DNA of 64,000 bases from Fibrobacterota bacterium (lineage in GTDB: Bacteria; Fibrobacterota; Chitinivibrionia; Chitinivibrionales; FEN-1185): contig PLWQ01000036.1 of NCBI GenBank assembly GCA_003165595.1, positions 62,001-126,000 of the forward strand, given 5' to 3'. The translations under genes were made by a program, and so were the position numbers. Positions 16,304 through 24,441 of this stretch are shown here, piece by piece (position 1 is the first letter of the stretch; each line of letters starts with the position of its first letter). A model generated the notes under the pieces. That model ran no database searches, was not told the DNA's origin, and saw nothing but the letters and a program-made list of their open reading frames with translations.

Positions 16304-17284
16304 TCAGGAGAAAAGGTGGACGATCACAGCTTTCTGGACATGGAGGCGATTTTCCGCTTCGTCAAGGGCAATGGAATTGTCCGAATCGAGGACGCCGCTG
16401 GTTATTTCTTCACCGCGGTGCGCCGGCAGGCAGTGCGAAACAAGGACGCCGCGGGGCGCCTTTGCAAGGAGCTTCTCGTTGACCTGGAAGGGCGCGAACC
16501 GCCGCTTTCGCATCGCCGCCTCTTTTTCCTGCCCCATGCTCGTCCACACGTCGGTGTAGATGACCGAAGCGTCGCGAACGGCTGCCGCGACGTTGTCTGC
16601 TATGTCAATTTTTGCACCGGTGCTCCGCGCGATGTCGCGGCACATGCCGACCACGACCGGGTCGGGCTTGTAGCCGCGGGGACCGGCGGCGGTAAAGCGC
16701 CAGCCGAGCTTTGCGGCCATCACCATGATCGAATTGCATACATTGTTGCCGTCGCCCACGAACACGATGTTGACGTCTGCGCGCGTTCCGAGCCGCTCCT
16801 GGACGGTGAGTCCGAAGGCAAGAGCTTGACATGGATGGAATTTGTCCGACAGTGCGTTCACCACCGGTATGGAACTGTGGGTGGCGAGCTGGACCACCGT
16901 GTCGTGAAAAAAAGTGCGCGCTACGATGAGGTGAACCCACCGGTCGAGATTTTTCGCCACGTCTCTCACGGTTTCCCGCTTGCCCATTTGCACCTGGTCC
17001 GAAGCAAGGTAGATGGCGTGGCCGCCCAGCTCGTTGATCGCGGTCTCGAACGTTATCCTGGTTCTGAGAGAGGGCTTCTCAAAGATGAGCACCCCGGTTT
17101 TTTCCGCAAACGACTTCGGATCCGCGAAGGGGCGATGTGCCTTGAGTTTGCGGGCAAGGGAAAGCAACTGCTCAATTTCTTCGGGCGAGTAGTCGAAAAG
17201 CGTCAGAAGATTTTTCTTTGTCGTGCGGGAGTGCACATGCCCGCGAGCTGGCCGTTCTTTTCTTGTGATTCTTGCGGGACTCAT
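16304..17284 (-). CDS. argF: Ornithine carbamoyltransferase
   Basis: The product has about 326 residues. I chose ATG 17284 because a GAGG box lies 10 nt upstream; a GTG at 17236 would give a shorter N-terminus that fits family alignments equally well. The enzyme joins ornithine and carbamoyl phosphate to give citrulline. Diagnostic motifs are 'SLRTRITFE' (carbamoyl-phosphate loop), 'HPCQAL', and 'HCLPAHRGEEI', the HCLP signature that separates ornithine from aspartate transcarbamylases. It lies directly upstream of the KaiC-like gene on the same strand and diverges from spoVG. Confidence 0.92.
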   Translation of the reverse strand: MSPARITRKERPARGHVHSRTTKKNLLTLFDYSPEEIEQLLSLARKLKAHRPFADPKSFAEKTGVLIFEKPSLRTRITFETAINELGGHAIYLASDQVQMGKRETVRDVAKNLDRWVHLIVARTFFHDTVVQLATHSSIPVVNALSDKFHPCQALAFGLTVQERLGTRADVNIVFVGDGNNVCNSIMVMAAKLGWRFTAAGPRGYKPDPVVVGMCRDIARSTGAKIDIADNVAAAVRDASVIYTDVWTSMGQEKEAAMRKRRFAPFQVNEKLLAKAPRGVLVSHCLPAHRGEEITSGVLDSDNSIALDEAENRLHVQKAVIVHLFS

Positions 17285-17623
17285 TCCGTGCATGCCTCGA
17301 TTGAAGAACTTAAGTCCGTTAAATTCCCAGGCCGAGTTGGACGCGCCGAACAATAGTTCGCGCAGGCAGAAACCGATCCACATGCCATGAAAGATGAACT
17401 AAAATAATTGTTTCTCACCCACGCCTCACAAGGATATTGAATATTTTCTTGTTGTGATTGGGATTATTCTTGCTTCCTTCAAGTTCAATCTCACATATTA
17501 TGGAATAGGCGAGAATAGTGGCATCACGCAAGCCCCTCCGTGGTTGCGAGGAAGGAATGAAGCTTCTGACCTCATGACGTGGCGCTGCGGCCGGGTTTTC
17601 ACCTATTCATCAGGAGGCTTCAG
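17285..17623. other. Divergent intergenic region argF/spoVG
   Basis: These ~340 bp separate divergent genes and must hold both promoters. For spoVG, a TATTAT at 17496-17501 with a TTGCTT at 17470-17475 is the best I can see, but the 20-nt spacer is long, so confidence is low. No hairpin or small gene stands out. Confidence 0.35.
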
Positions 17624-17971
17624 GTGGACATTACAGAAGTCAGGATAACCCTTCGGAACGAGGAGAAGCTCAAGGCGTTTGCGAGCATCACCTTCGACGA
17701 CTGCTTTGTGGTGCGGGGTCTAAAAGTTATCAATGGTTCTCAAGGATATTTCGTTTCGATGCCCTCTCGCAAGCGAAAAGACGGCAGCTATCAGGACGTT
17801 GCTCATCCAATAAACAACGACATGAGAAAGAGAATAGAAGACAAAGTTCTTGATGCCTTCGAAAACGAGCTGAACAAGGCCGGCGCCGCCGTTACGGTGG
17901 CCAAAGACCCCGTTTCGGTGGAAGAAGAAGATTTCGATATGGAAGACGAAGCGGCTAAAGCCCAACACTAA
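17624..17971 (+). CDS. spoVG: SpoVG-family RNA/DNA-binding regulator
   Basis: The product has 115 residues. GTG 17624 has a perfect AGGAGG at 17612-17617, 6 nt away, which decides the start. The core 'VDITEVRITLRNEEKLKAF', 'FDDCFVVRGLKVI' and 'YFVSMPSRKRKDG' is the SpoVG signature, followed by an acidic C-terminal tail ('EEEDFDMEDEA'). SpoVG proteins bind nucleic acids and act as global regulators in Firmicutes and spirochaetes. Their role in other phyla is largely unknown. It precedes tRNA-Gln and rplY, a neighbourhood that echoes the spoVG-ctc-pth region of Bacillus. A strong terminator follows. Confidence 0.95.
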   Translation: MDITEVRITLRNEEKLKAFASITFDDCFVVRGLKVINGSQGYFVSMPSRKRKDGSYQDVAHPINNDMRKRIEDKVLDAFENELNKAGAAVTVAKDPVSVEEEDFDMEDEAAKAQH

Positions 17972-17997
17972 ATCGTTCGGTCGCGCAGGCATGATGC

Positions 17998-18035
17998 GGG
18001 GACATTCTCCGGCAACGGAGAATGTCCCCTTTTTT
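17998..18035 (+). terminator. Rho-independent terminator after spoVG
   Basis: A perfect 13-bp stem (GGGGACATTCTCC 17998-18010 with GGAGAATGTCCCC 18017-18029, loop GGCAAC) is followed by six T at 18030-18035. It ends the spoVG transcript 26 bp after the stop codon. Confidence 0.93.
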
Positions 18036-18114
18036 CACCGCTACAGGGTCTGGAACATAATCTGGTCATATAGTTTACTCCGGGTAAGACCAAATATTAT
18101 TTTAGGTCGTTTGC

Positions 18115-18189
18115 TGGGGCGTCGACAAGTGGCAAGTCACGAGGTTTTGGTCCTCGCATTCGGAGGTTCGAATCCTTCCGCCCCAGCCA
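18115..18189 (+). tRNA. tRNA-Gln (anticodon TTG)
   Basis: The cloverleaf is complete. The acceptor TGGGGCG (18115-18121) pairs with CGCCCCA (18179-18185), with discriminator G and an encoded CCA at 18187-18189. The anticodon stem CGAGG/CCTCG encloses the loop TTTTGGT, giving anticodon TTG. The T-arm contains GGTTCGAATCC. It lies between spoVG and rplY on the same strand. Confidence 0.95.
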
Positions 18190-18200
18190 TAAGCTGGGTG

Positions 18201-18242
18201 CGGAAGGGCTGGTGCGAAGCACCAATCCTTCCGTCCCTGCCC
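18201..18242 (+). repeat. Hairpin and partial duplicate of the tRNA-Gln 3' end
   Basis: CGGAAGG (18201-18207) pairs with CCTTCCG (18227-18233), enclosing TGGTGC-gaa-GCACCA, a stem of 13 bp with a small internal loop. The right arm AATCCTTCCGTCCCTGCC (18225-18242) repeats the tRNA 3' end AATCCTTCCGCCCCAGCC (18171-18188) with two mismatches. There is no T-run, so it is not a typical terminator. It may be the relic of a second tRNA gene or of an integration event. Confidence 0.6.
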
Positions 18243-18418
18243 AAATGGCAAGCGTGGAGGGATTCTTTCGGCTCTAACGTCTGCGGGAAGACTCGCTGTA
18301 TTTCCTGAGGCAACTCCCCGGTATCGCTTCTCTTGAGTACGATCCGGAACGACTCCACACCGGACTCAGAAGAGGACGATCTTTTTTCGATTGAAGAAAA
18401 ATCATAAGGAGGTTTCCG

Positions 18419-19237
18419 TTGGACATCGTCAAGCTCAAGGCCCGGCCGCGATCCGGTTCGGGAAAGTCGTATACGCGCAAGGCGCGCGTGCAGGGATGGA
18501 TTCCGGCGATTTACTATGGCCACAACAGGCAGCCGAAAACAATCGAGATCGACGCGCTTGAGTTCACGCAACTCGTGCGCGCGAAAAAGACGCGCAATCT
18601 CTTCAACCTGGGTCTCACCGACGAGGGGGGCGGAGAAGCTGTCGCAATCATCAAGGAGATTCAACGGGACATCATCGACAGGAAGAAGTTTCTCCACATC
18701 GATTTTCAACGCGTTGCCATGGACGAGAAGGTCACCGTGGGTGTGCCGGTCGAACTCACCGGGCTTCCGCCTATCGGCGTCAAGGAAATGGGCGGCGTGC
18801 TGCAGCATCCTGCGAAAATCATCAGGGTGGAGTGCCTGCCGGCCAATATTCCGGATAAAATCCTGGTCGACGTTTCCATGCTCAAGATCGGAGACTCGGT
18901 TCACGTGCGCGATATCGTCGTTACCAACGCGGTCATCAAAGATTCTCCGGACGAAGTGGTTGCCGTGGTTATCGTGCCCACGGCCGAAGAAGTCAAGGCA
19001 CCCGAACCCACGGCCGAAGGTGCGGAAGGCGCGGAAGGCGCTGCTCCCGCCGAGGGCGCGGAAGGTGCCGAAGGTGCGGCTCCAGCCGCCGAGGGTGCGG
19101 AAGGCGCTGCCAAGCCCGGTGCTCCGGCAAAGCCGGGCGCCGCGGCGAAACCGGGCGCTCCTGCCAAGCCGGGCGCGGCTCCTGCCGGCGATGCAAAGCC
19201 GGGCAAGGATGCCAAAGGCGGCAAGGGCGGCAAGTAA
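18419..19237 (+). CDS. rplY: 50S ribosomal protein bL25, CTC/TL5 form with long low-complexity tail
   Basis: The product has 272 residues. TTG 18419 is the start: AAGGAGG at 18406-18412 is 6 nt away and no nearby ATG fits. Residues 1-95 are the 5S rRNA-binding L25 domain ('RSGSGKSYTRKARVQGWIPAIYYG'), and ~96-190 the TL5/CTC beta domain ('VPVELTGLPPIGVKEMGGVL', 'ECLPANIPDKI'). From ~195 to the end there is an extended Ala/Gly/Pro/Glu then Lys-rich repeat tail ('AEGAEGAEG', 'AKPGAPAKPGAA'), unusually long for this family and likely disordered. It binds 5S rRNA in the large subunit. pth follows 21 bp later, as in many genomes. Confidence 0.94.
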   Translation: MDIVKLKARPRSGSGKSYTRKARVQGWIPAIYYGHNRQPKTIEIDALEFTQLVRAKKTRNLFNLGLTDEGGGEAVAIIKEIQRDIIDRKKFLHIDFQRVAMDEKVTVGVPVELTGLPPIGVKEMGGVLQHPAKIIRVECLPANIPDKILVDVSMLKIGDSVHVRDIVVTNAVIKDSPDEVVAVVIVPTAEEVKAPEPTAEGAEGAEGAAPAEGAEGAEGAAPAAEGAEGAAKPGAPAKPGAAAKPGAPAKPGAAPAGDAKPGKDAKGGKGGK

Positions 19238-19258
19238 CTACTCGAGCAACCCGAACGC

Positions 19259-19882
19259 GTGACTGCACTACAAAGCTTTCTTGGCCTCTTCCGCAGGAAG
19301 CGACCCGCGAGAAAAGCCGAACTCCTCATTTTCGGAATCGGCAATCCGGGCGACAAGTACAAGGGCACGAGGCACAACGCGGGTTTCATGGTGGTCGACT
19401 GCCTGTCCGGCTTATTGATAAACGCGCATACGGTGCACGACGCCTTGTTCGATGCAACACGGGGAACGCTTTCGGGAAAAGAAGTTGTTCTCGTGAAGCC
19501 CCTCACTTTTGTCAATAGGTGCGGGGCGGCATATGCGGCAAGCGCATCGCGGTTCGGCGTGCCGCAGGAGTCGGCCCTGGTGATCGTCGACGATTACCAT
19601 TTGCCCCTGGGCGCCATCCGGCTCAGGCGCGGCGGCTCCGACGGCGGGCACAACGGGCTTGCCTCAATACGTGAGTGGTGCGGCGAGAATTTTCCGAGGC
19701 TCCGCATGGGGATCGGGCCGCTCCCGGCAGGCGCAGGGTCGGTGGATTTTGTGCTCGGAAAATTCGACGAACGGGAAACCCCCGCCCGGAGCGCGGCGCT
19801 TGGCGCGACGGCCGAAGCCGCCACCGTGTTCTGTACCGGGGGAATCGACGCTGCAATGAACCTGTTTAACAGAAGCCGGTAA
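19259..19882 (+). CDS. pth: Peptidyl-tRNA hydrolase
   Basis: The product has 207 residues from GTG 19259. The enzyme releases peptides from prematurely dropped peptidyl-tRNA. Motifs visible are 'FGIGNPGDKYKGTRHNAGF' (with the catalytic His), 'VKPLTFVNRCGAAY' (the usual MNLSG region, here altered to NRCG), 'IVDDYHLPLGAIRLRRGGSDGGHNGL' and 'LRMGIGPLP'. About 20 extra residues precede the core. It is the usual partner of rplY and is probably in one operon with it. Confidence 0.93.
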   Translation: MTALQSFLGLFRRKRPARKAELLIFGIGNPGDKYKGTRHNAGFMVVDCLSGLLINAHTVHDALFDATRGTLSGKEVVLVKPLTFVNRCGAAYAASASRFGVPQESALVIVDDYHLPLGAIRLRRGGSDGGHNGLASIREWCGENFPRLRMGIGPLPAGAGSVDFVLGKFDERETPARSAALGATAEAATVFCTGGIDAAMNLFNRSR

Positions 19883-20020
19883 GAAGGGCGGCCGAACGCA
19901 CGAATCAAGAGTTCTGTAAGCAATTGTCAATTACCTATAATTCCAATCATCCTGCTTCGCCGGCCCGCGCCCAGGGAACACGGTGCTCGAGCGAAGCCGT
20001 TAGACCAAAGGAGGCTCACG

Positions 20021-20374
20021 TTGAAACGACCCTACGAAACCGTTGCAATTTACGACGCAACGCTCCCCGACGACACCATCCAGAGTGAAATCGGGAAGCT
20101 GGAAGAATTCCTCAAGAAGAATACCGAGTTCGAACAAACCGTGGTGATGGGAAAGAAGTACCTTGCATACCCCATCCGGAAGAAGAAGACCGGCATCTTC
20201 TGCCAGTATCTTTACAATGGTGAAGGGGACGTGGCAGGCAAAGTGGAAAAACATCTCAAGCTTAACGAAGCGGTGCTTCGACACCTCTCCGTTGTGCGAT
20301 CCCCGAACGCGGCAAAGCCGGTGAAGGCCCTTTCCGAACCGGCGCCGGCTGCGGCAGAGAAGGAGCGAGCATAA
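20021..20374 (+). CDS. rpsF: 30S ribosomal protein bS6
   Basis: The product has 117 residues. TTG 20021 has AAGGAGG at 20008-20014, 6 nt upstream. '[13 protein letters not shown]' and '[25 protein letters not shown]' are typical bS6, which pairs with bS18 on the 30S platform. The tail is Ala/Pro-rich. A perfect TATAAT at 19936-19941 may be the promoter, although its -35 is weak (TTCTGT 19912-19917). The ~140-bp leader could hold the S6:S18 autoregulatory RNA known in other bacteria, but I could not match its consensus by eye. The stop overlaps the rpsR start (TAATG). Confidence 0.94.
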   Translation: MKRPYETVAIYDATLPDDTIQSEIGKLEEFLKKNTEFEQTVVMGKKYLAYPIRKKKTGIFCQYLYNGEGDVAGKVEKHLKLNEAVLRHLSVVRSPNAAKPVKALSEPAPAAAEKERA

Positions 20375-20601
20375 TGTATAGAAGAAACAGAGTGAGAAAA
20401 GTGTGCTGGTTCGACCAGAATTCTATCGAGCCGGACTACAAAGACCAGCGGATGATGGAAAGCTTCATCACCGAGCGCGGGAAGATAGTGCCGCGCAGAT
20501 TGTCGGGCGTGTGCGCCAAGCACCAGAAGCAGCTTGCGGTCGCCGTGAAGCGTGCTCGCTACCTGGCGCTCGTGCCGTTTGTCGCGGAGAACTTGAAATA
20601 G
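20374..20601 (+). CDS. rpsR: 30S ribosomal protein bS18
   Basis: This 75-residue protein has the bS18 core '[38 protein letters not shown]' region (positions ~10-47) and the basic '[21 protein letters not shown]' helix. The ATG shares a base with the rpsF stop, so the two subunits are made in a coupled way, as expected for the S6:S18 heterodimer. No ssb gene lies between them, unlike the Bacillus order. A single cysteine pair remains (C11, C46), so a zinc form is unlikely. Confidence 0.95.
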   Translation: MYRRNRVRKVCWFDQNSIEPDYKDQRMMESFITERGKIVPRRLSGVCAKHQKQLAVAVKRARYLALVPFVAENLK

Positions 20602-20676
20602 GATCGGCGCGGGCGCACAACGCCCGCGCTTTTCCGGCACGCCTACTCACCTACGGAACACAAGGGGTTTTGTCCT

Positions 20677-21126
20677 ATGGAAGTCGTTTTGAAAAAGGAT
20701 CACGAGAAGCTCGGCAAGGCCATGGACGTTGTCAACGTGGCGGACGGATATGCCAGGAATTTCCTCATTCCCCAGGGAATCGCGGTGATCGCAACCGAGG
20801 GGAACAGGAAGGCCGTGGTCGAGTCCAAGAAGCTTTCCGAGAAACGCGAGGAAAAGAAGCAGAAAGAGGCCAGGGTGCAGGCCAAACAGATTGAAAAGGT
20901 GCCGTGCACCATCAAGGTGAATGTCGGGGAAGAGGACAAGCTGTTCGGCTCGGTAACGTCCCAGGAAATAGCCGATTTTCTCACGAAGGAAGGGTTTGCT
21001 GTTGACAAGCGCAACATCGAGCTCGAAGAGCCGATCAAACAGCTGGGCGTCTATTCCGTCAAAATCACGCTGTACAAAGACGTTTTTGCAAAACTAAAAG
21101 TCTGGGTCGTCAAGGAAGAGGCCTAG
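20677..21126 (+). CDS. rplI: 50S ribosomal protein bL9
   Basis: The product (149 residues) has the bL9 N-terminal domain 'MEVVLKKDHEKLGKAMDVVNVADGY' region with 'ARNFLIPQGIA', a long charged connecting helix (~40-75), and the C-terminal domain 'KLFGSVTSQEIADFL'. It binds 23S rRNA near the L1 stalk. It follows rpsR by 75 bp and precedes dapA by 21 bp, so lysine-pathway genes appear to share this ribosomal transcript. Confidence 0.95.
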   Translation: MEVVLKKDHEKLGKAMDVVNVADGYARNFLIPQGIAVIATEGNRKAVVESKKLSEKREEKKQKEARVQAKQIEKVPCTIKVNVGEEDKLFGSVTSQEIADFLTKEGFAVDKRNIELEEPIKQLGVYSVKITLYKDVFAKLKVWVVKEEA

Positions 21127-21147
21127 GCAGCCGGGAGAGGCATTCCA

Positions 21148-22035
21148 ATGACATTGCAGGGTTGTTATGTTGCCATCGCGACGCCCTTCACAAACGATGG
21201 CCTTGTCAACGAGGCGGGGCTCAGAAGCAATATTGAGTTCCTCATAGAAAACGGTGTCGCGGGAATCGTGCCATGCGGCACAACCGGGGAATCGGCCACG
21301 CTTTCGTGGGAAGAGCACAACAGGGTGGTCGATATTGCCCTGGACCAGGTAAAGGGTCGGATCCAGGTGATTGCGGGCGCGGGTTCCAACAACACGCACG
21401 AATCGATAGAGGCCGCCGTTCACGCCAAGGAAAAAGGCGCACAGGCGATTCTGTGCATTACGCCGTACTACAACAAGCCCACGCAGGAAGGCCTGTTCCA
21501 GCACTACAAGCAGATCGCCTCAACCGTGGACATTCCGATGGTGCTGTACAATGTGCCGGGACGCACCGGGGTCAACATGCTACCCAAAACCGTGGAGCGG
21601 CTTTGTGAGTTCAAGTCCATTGTCGCTCTCAAGGAAGCAAGCGGCAATGTGCAGCAGATTTCCGAGATTCACCGGCGCTGCGGCGACAGGCTCACCATTT
21701 TGTCCGGAGACGACGCTCTTACCCTGCCCATTCTGGCATGCGGCGGCAAAGGCGTTATTTCCGTTGTCGCCAACATCTGGCCGCAAAAAATGGTCGCCCT
21801 GTTCAACGCGTTCTTTGCGGGCGACATGGCCGGCGCGCTCGCGATCCACGAAGAGCTCCTGCCCGTTTCCAATGCCATGTTTTTTGAGACGAGCCCCGGG
21901 CCGGTCAAAACCGCCATGAACTATCTGGGACTCGCCGCGGGTCCGTTGCGCCTCCCTCTTGTCGAGATGGAAAGCGACACCCGGGAAAAGCTCCTTTCGG
22001 TCCTCAAGCAGAGCGGCATCAAACAGCTGTCGTAG
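21148..22035 (+). CDS. dapA: 4-hydroxy-tetrahydrodipicolinate synthase
   Basis: The product (295 residues) condenses pyruvate with aspartate semialdehyde in lysine and diaminopimelate synthesis. Signatures are 'PCGTTGESATLSWEEH', 'YNVPGRTGVN' (Tyr of the catalytic triad) and the Schiff-base lysine in 'IVALKEASGN'. The N-terminal 'GCYVAIATPFTNDG' is typical. dapB follows 12 bp after the stop, so the first two committed steps are made together. The link to peptidoglycan precursor supply is clear for a Gram-negative. Confidence 0.97.
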   Translation: MTLQGCYVAIATPFTNDGLVNEAGLRSNIEFLIENGVAGIVPCGTTGESATLSWEEHNRVVDIALDQVKGRIQVIAGAGSNNTHESIEAAVHAKEKGAQAILCITPYYNKPTQEGLFQHYKQIASTVDIPMVLYNVPGRTGVNMLPKTVERLCEFKSIVALKEASGNVQQISEIHRRCGDRLTILSGDDALTLPILACGGKGVISVVANIWPQKMVALFNAFFAGDMAGALAIHEELLPVSNAMFFETSPGPVKTAMNYLGLAAGPLRLPLVEMESDTREKLLSVLKQSGIKQLS

Positions 22036-22047
22036 ATCGGACTCGGC

Positions 22048-22851
22048 GTGACAACACCTATCATCGTCACCGGCGCGCTGGGAAGAATGGGCAGGGAAAT
22101 CGCTTCCGCGGTCCTTGCCGACCCCGCGTGCGCTCTTGTCGGATGCGTGGAACATCCCTCTCACGCCGCAATCGGCTCGGAGTACTCCCTGTGCACAGGC
22201 CTGGCGGCTCCCGGCATCAGGGTACAAGGGTCGCCGCTCGGTTTCGTAGTTGATAAGAGCGTCATTGTCGATTTTACCTCGCCGCAGGCCACACTGGCCT
22301 TGCTCGATGCAGTCGAAGGCACGGCGACGCGGCTGGTAATCGGGACAACCGGCCTTTCGGAGAGCGAGACCGCCCGCATGCGGCGCGCGGCGCAGTCGAT
22401 TCCCATTGTGTTAAGTCCCAACATGAGCCTCGGGGTCAACCTCCTGTTTGTCCTTACCGAGTTGGCCGCGGCAAAGCTGTGCGACTCCTTCGACATCGAA
22501 ATTGTGGAGGCGCATCACCGGTTCAAGAAAGACGCACCGAGCGGCACCGCACGAAAACTGGGCGAGATCGCGGCTTCCGCAATCGGCCGCTCCTATAACG
22601 AGGTGGTAAAGAACGGCAGGGCAGGCATGGTGGGCGAGCGCCCCCAAAAGGAAATCGGCATGCACGCGATTCGCGGCGGCGATATCGTGGGCGACCATAC
22701 CGTGCTCTTCGCCGGATTGGGCGAGCGGCTCGAACTGCGCCATGTTGCGCACAGCCGCGCTACCTTCGCGCACGGCGCCGTTGTTGCGGCAAAGTGGCTT
22801 GCCGGGCAGAACCCGGGCCTTTACAGCATGCGTGACGTTCTCGGCCTCTAA
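22048..22851 (+). CDS. dapB: 4-hydroxy-tetrahydrodipicolinate reductase
   Basis: The product has 267 residues from GTG 22048. It reduces the DapA product with NAD(P)H. The dinucleotide-binding start is 'IIVTGALGRMGREI'. The substrate-binding motif is 'EAHHRFKKDAPSGTA', with the catalytic His and Lys, and 'ALTIGTTG'-type sequence appears as 'LVIGTTGLSE'. It ends the ribosomal/dap operon. A small CGCCC/GGGCG hairpin with a nearby T5 run after the stop (about 22860-22890) may act as a weak terminator. Confidence 0.96.
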   Translation: MTTPIIVTGALGRMGREIASAVLADPACALVGCVEHPSHAAIGSEYSLCTGLAAPGIRVQGSPLGFVVDKSVIVDFTSPQATLALLDAVEGTATRLVIGTTGLSESETARMRRAAQSIPIVLSPNMSLGVNLLFVLTELAAAKLCDSFDIEIVEAHHRFKKDAPSGTARKLGEIAASAIGRSYNEVVKNGRAGMVGERPQKEIGMHAIRGGDIVGDHTVLFAGLGERLELRHVAHSRATFAHGAVVAAKWLAGQNPGLYSMRDVLGL

Positions 22852-22989
22852 GATTGTTCGGCGCCCGCGCGGGCGGAGTCAATTTTTCGCGTCTTGGTAC
22901 GAATTCTTGGTGATTTGCTTTCTTTTCCGGCGTGTCCGGTTGTCCGGAGACGCTTCGTCACGACGAGAATCTCTCCGCAGGGAGCCTGC

Positions 22990-24441
22990 ATGGCAAAACG
23001 AATCTCGGTTGTTTTTCCCTTTCTGCTTGCCGTTTTTACCCTTATTACCGTGTCCCCCGCTGCGCAGGATTCGAGCAAGGTCGCTGCGCCGCAAGTGCTG
23101 CCGGGGAAAGGCGATGTCTCGCCGGCCGGCGCTACCGCGCCCAAAGACACTCTCCAGAAGCCGCAACCCCAGGTCTCGCAGGCCGCCGCGGTTCCTTCGC
23201 AAAAAGACACAACCGGCAAGGCGCCACGAGCGGCAACGCCCGCGCCGGCGGCATCGGCAAAGAAGACGGATTTACAAAACAAGAAACCCGTTGAGGAAGA
23301 CCTGTACGAAGAAATGCTTGTGCCCGAAAAGGGCGCGGCCCAGCCCGCGGCTTCCGAGCCTGCCGTAAAAAAAGCCGATACGGCCGCGGCAGCGCAAAAA
23401 CCGGCCGATACCTCGAAATCCGCAGCCGCGCCTGTCAAGATAGTGACCGGCGCGTCCGATACCGCAAAATCCATGCAGCAGCCGGTTGCTGCCGCTCCTG
23501 CCGCCGACACCGCAAAGAAAGCGGCCGTTTTGGCAAAGACCGCGGCACCGGCGAGGGTTGAGGAAGCGCGCCAGATCAATTTCGCCAAGAACCTCAAGGA
23601 CTACCGATCGCCCAAGCTGGCCATGCTCATGTCGCTTATCGTTCCGGGCCTCGGACAGGCATATGTCAAGAGCTACGTAAAGGCCGGGCTGTTCGTGCTT
23701 GCCGAGGCGGCAATTATCACTGCAAGCGTCGTGTACAACAACAAGGGGAAAACCCAGTACAATCAGGCCACGGCGTTCGCCGACAACAACTATTCGTCGT
23801 CAAAGATGCAAACCTATTACACCGACCTGTTCAACTTCCTCCAGACCAATGTCTACGGCGGTGTCGATACCGTCACCAACGACAAACTCAATTCTATTTA
23901 CTTCGATACGCTCAATAATCCGAATTCGAGTTTCGCCAAATCGGCCAGGTCCAGGTCACAGTCGTATTACTCGACGATCCAATCCAACGAATACATTCAG
24001 GGGTGGAACGATTGCCAGCCGACGCTTGCCCAGATCGCGGCTGCCAATGCGGGTCAGCCACTCGATAACACAGCGGGTTTCAAATACAACTACGTACGAG
24101 TGGGAACAACGGACTCGCTCGAGTATTCGTATCTTGTGAACATTTTGGACAAGAAGACCGGAGCCGCCATCGACTCCTCAGCCTACGGCTACTCCGACAA
24201 TCTTCTTACGTACCGGAACATGATGTCCCAGTCGAACAGCAGTTACAAGATCGCCACCAACATCCTGTTTGTCGTCCTGCTGAACCACGTGGTGAGTGCA
24301 GTGGACGCGCTGATCTCGGCGCGGGTGTACAACGACGCACTCCTCGGCAAGCAGAGCTTCTGGCGTCATATCGATCTTGAGCCGGGCCTTGCCAGCAGCG
24401 TCACGGCCGGACCGGCGATGACATTAAGGATATTGTTTTGA
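22990..24441 (+). CDS. DUF5683-type membrane protein with long Ala/Pro/Lys-rich exported linker
   Basis: The product has 483 residues. ATG 22990 has GGAG 5 nt upstream. A signal peptide ('VVFPFLLAVFTLITVSPAA') is followed by ~170 residues of low-complexity Ala/Pro/Lys/Asp sequence, probably a disordered periplasmic tether. The segment 'SPKLAMLMSLIVPGLGQAYVKSYVKAGLF' is the DUF5683-type motif (small hydrophobic helix with PGxGQxY). A ~200-residue region rich in Tyr, Ser and Asn follows, and a final hydrophobic segment comes near 'NILFVVLLNHVVSAVDALI'. The function of this family is unknown. The next gene encodes a shorter relative and overlaps this one by 4 bp. Confidence 0.75.
   Translation: MAKRISVVFPFLLAVFTLITVSPAAQDSSKVAAPQVLPGKGDVSPAGATAPKDTLQKPQPQVSQAAAVPSQKDTTGKAPRAATPAPAASAKKTDLQNKKPVEEDLYEEMLVPEKGAAQPAASEPAVKKADTAAAAQKPADTSKSAAAPVKIVTGASDTAKSMQQPVAAAPAADTAKKAAVLAKTAAPARVEEARQINFAKNLKDYRSPKLAMLMSLIVPGLGQAYVKSYVKAGLFVLAEAAIITASVVYNNKGKTQYNQATAFADNNYSSSKMQTYYTDLFNFLQTNVYGGVDTVTNDKLNSIYFDTLNNPNSSFAKSARSRSQSYYSTIQSNEYIQGWNDCQPTLAQIAAANAGQPLDNTAGFKYNYVRVGTTDSLEYSYLVNILDKKTGAAIDSSAYGYSDNLLTYRNMMSQSNSSYKIATNILFVVLLNHVVSAVDALISARVYNDALLGKQSFWRHIDLEPGLASSVTAGPAMTLRILF

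Noticed and set aside
18201-18233. Terminator after tRNA-Gln
   Set aside because: The hairpin is strong, but the following bases (TCCCTGCCC) contain no T-run.
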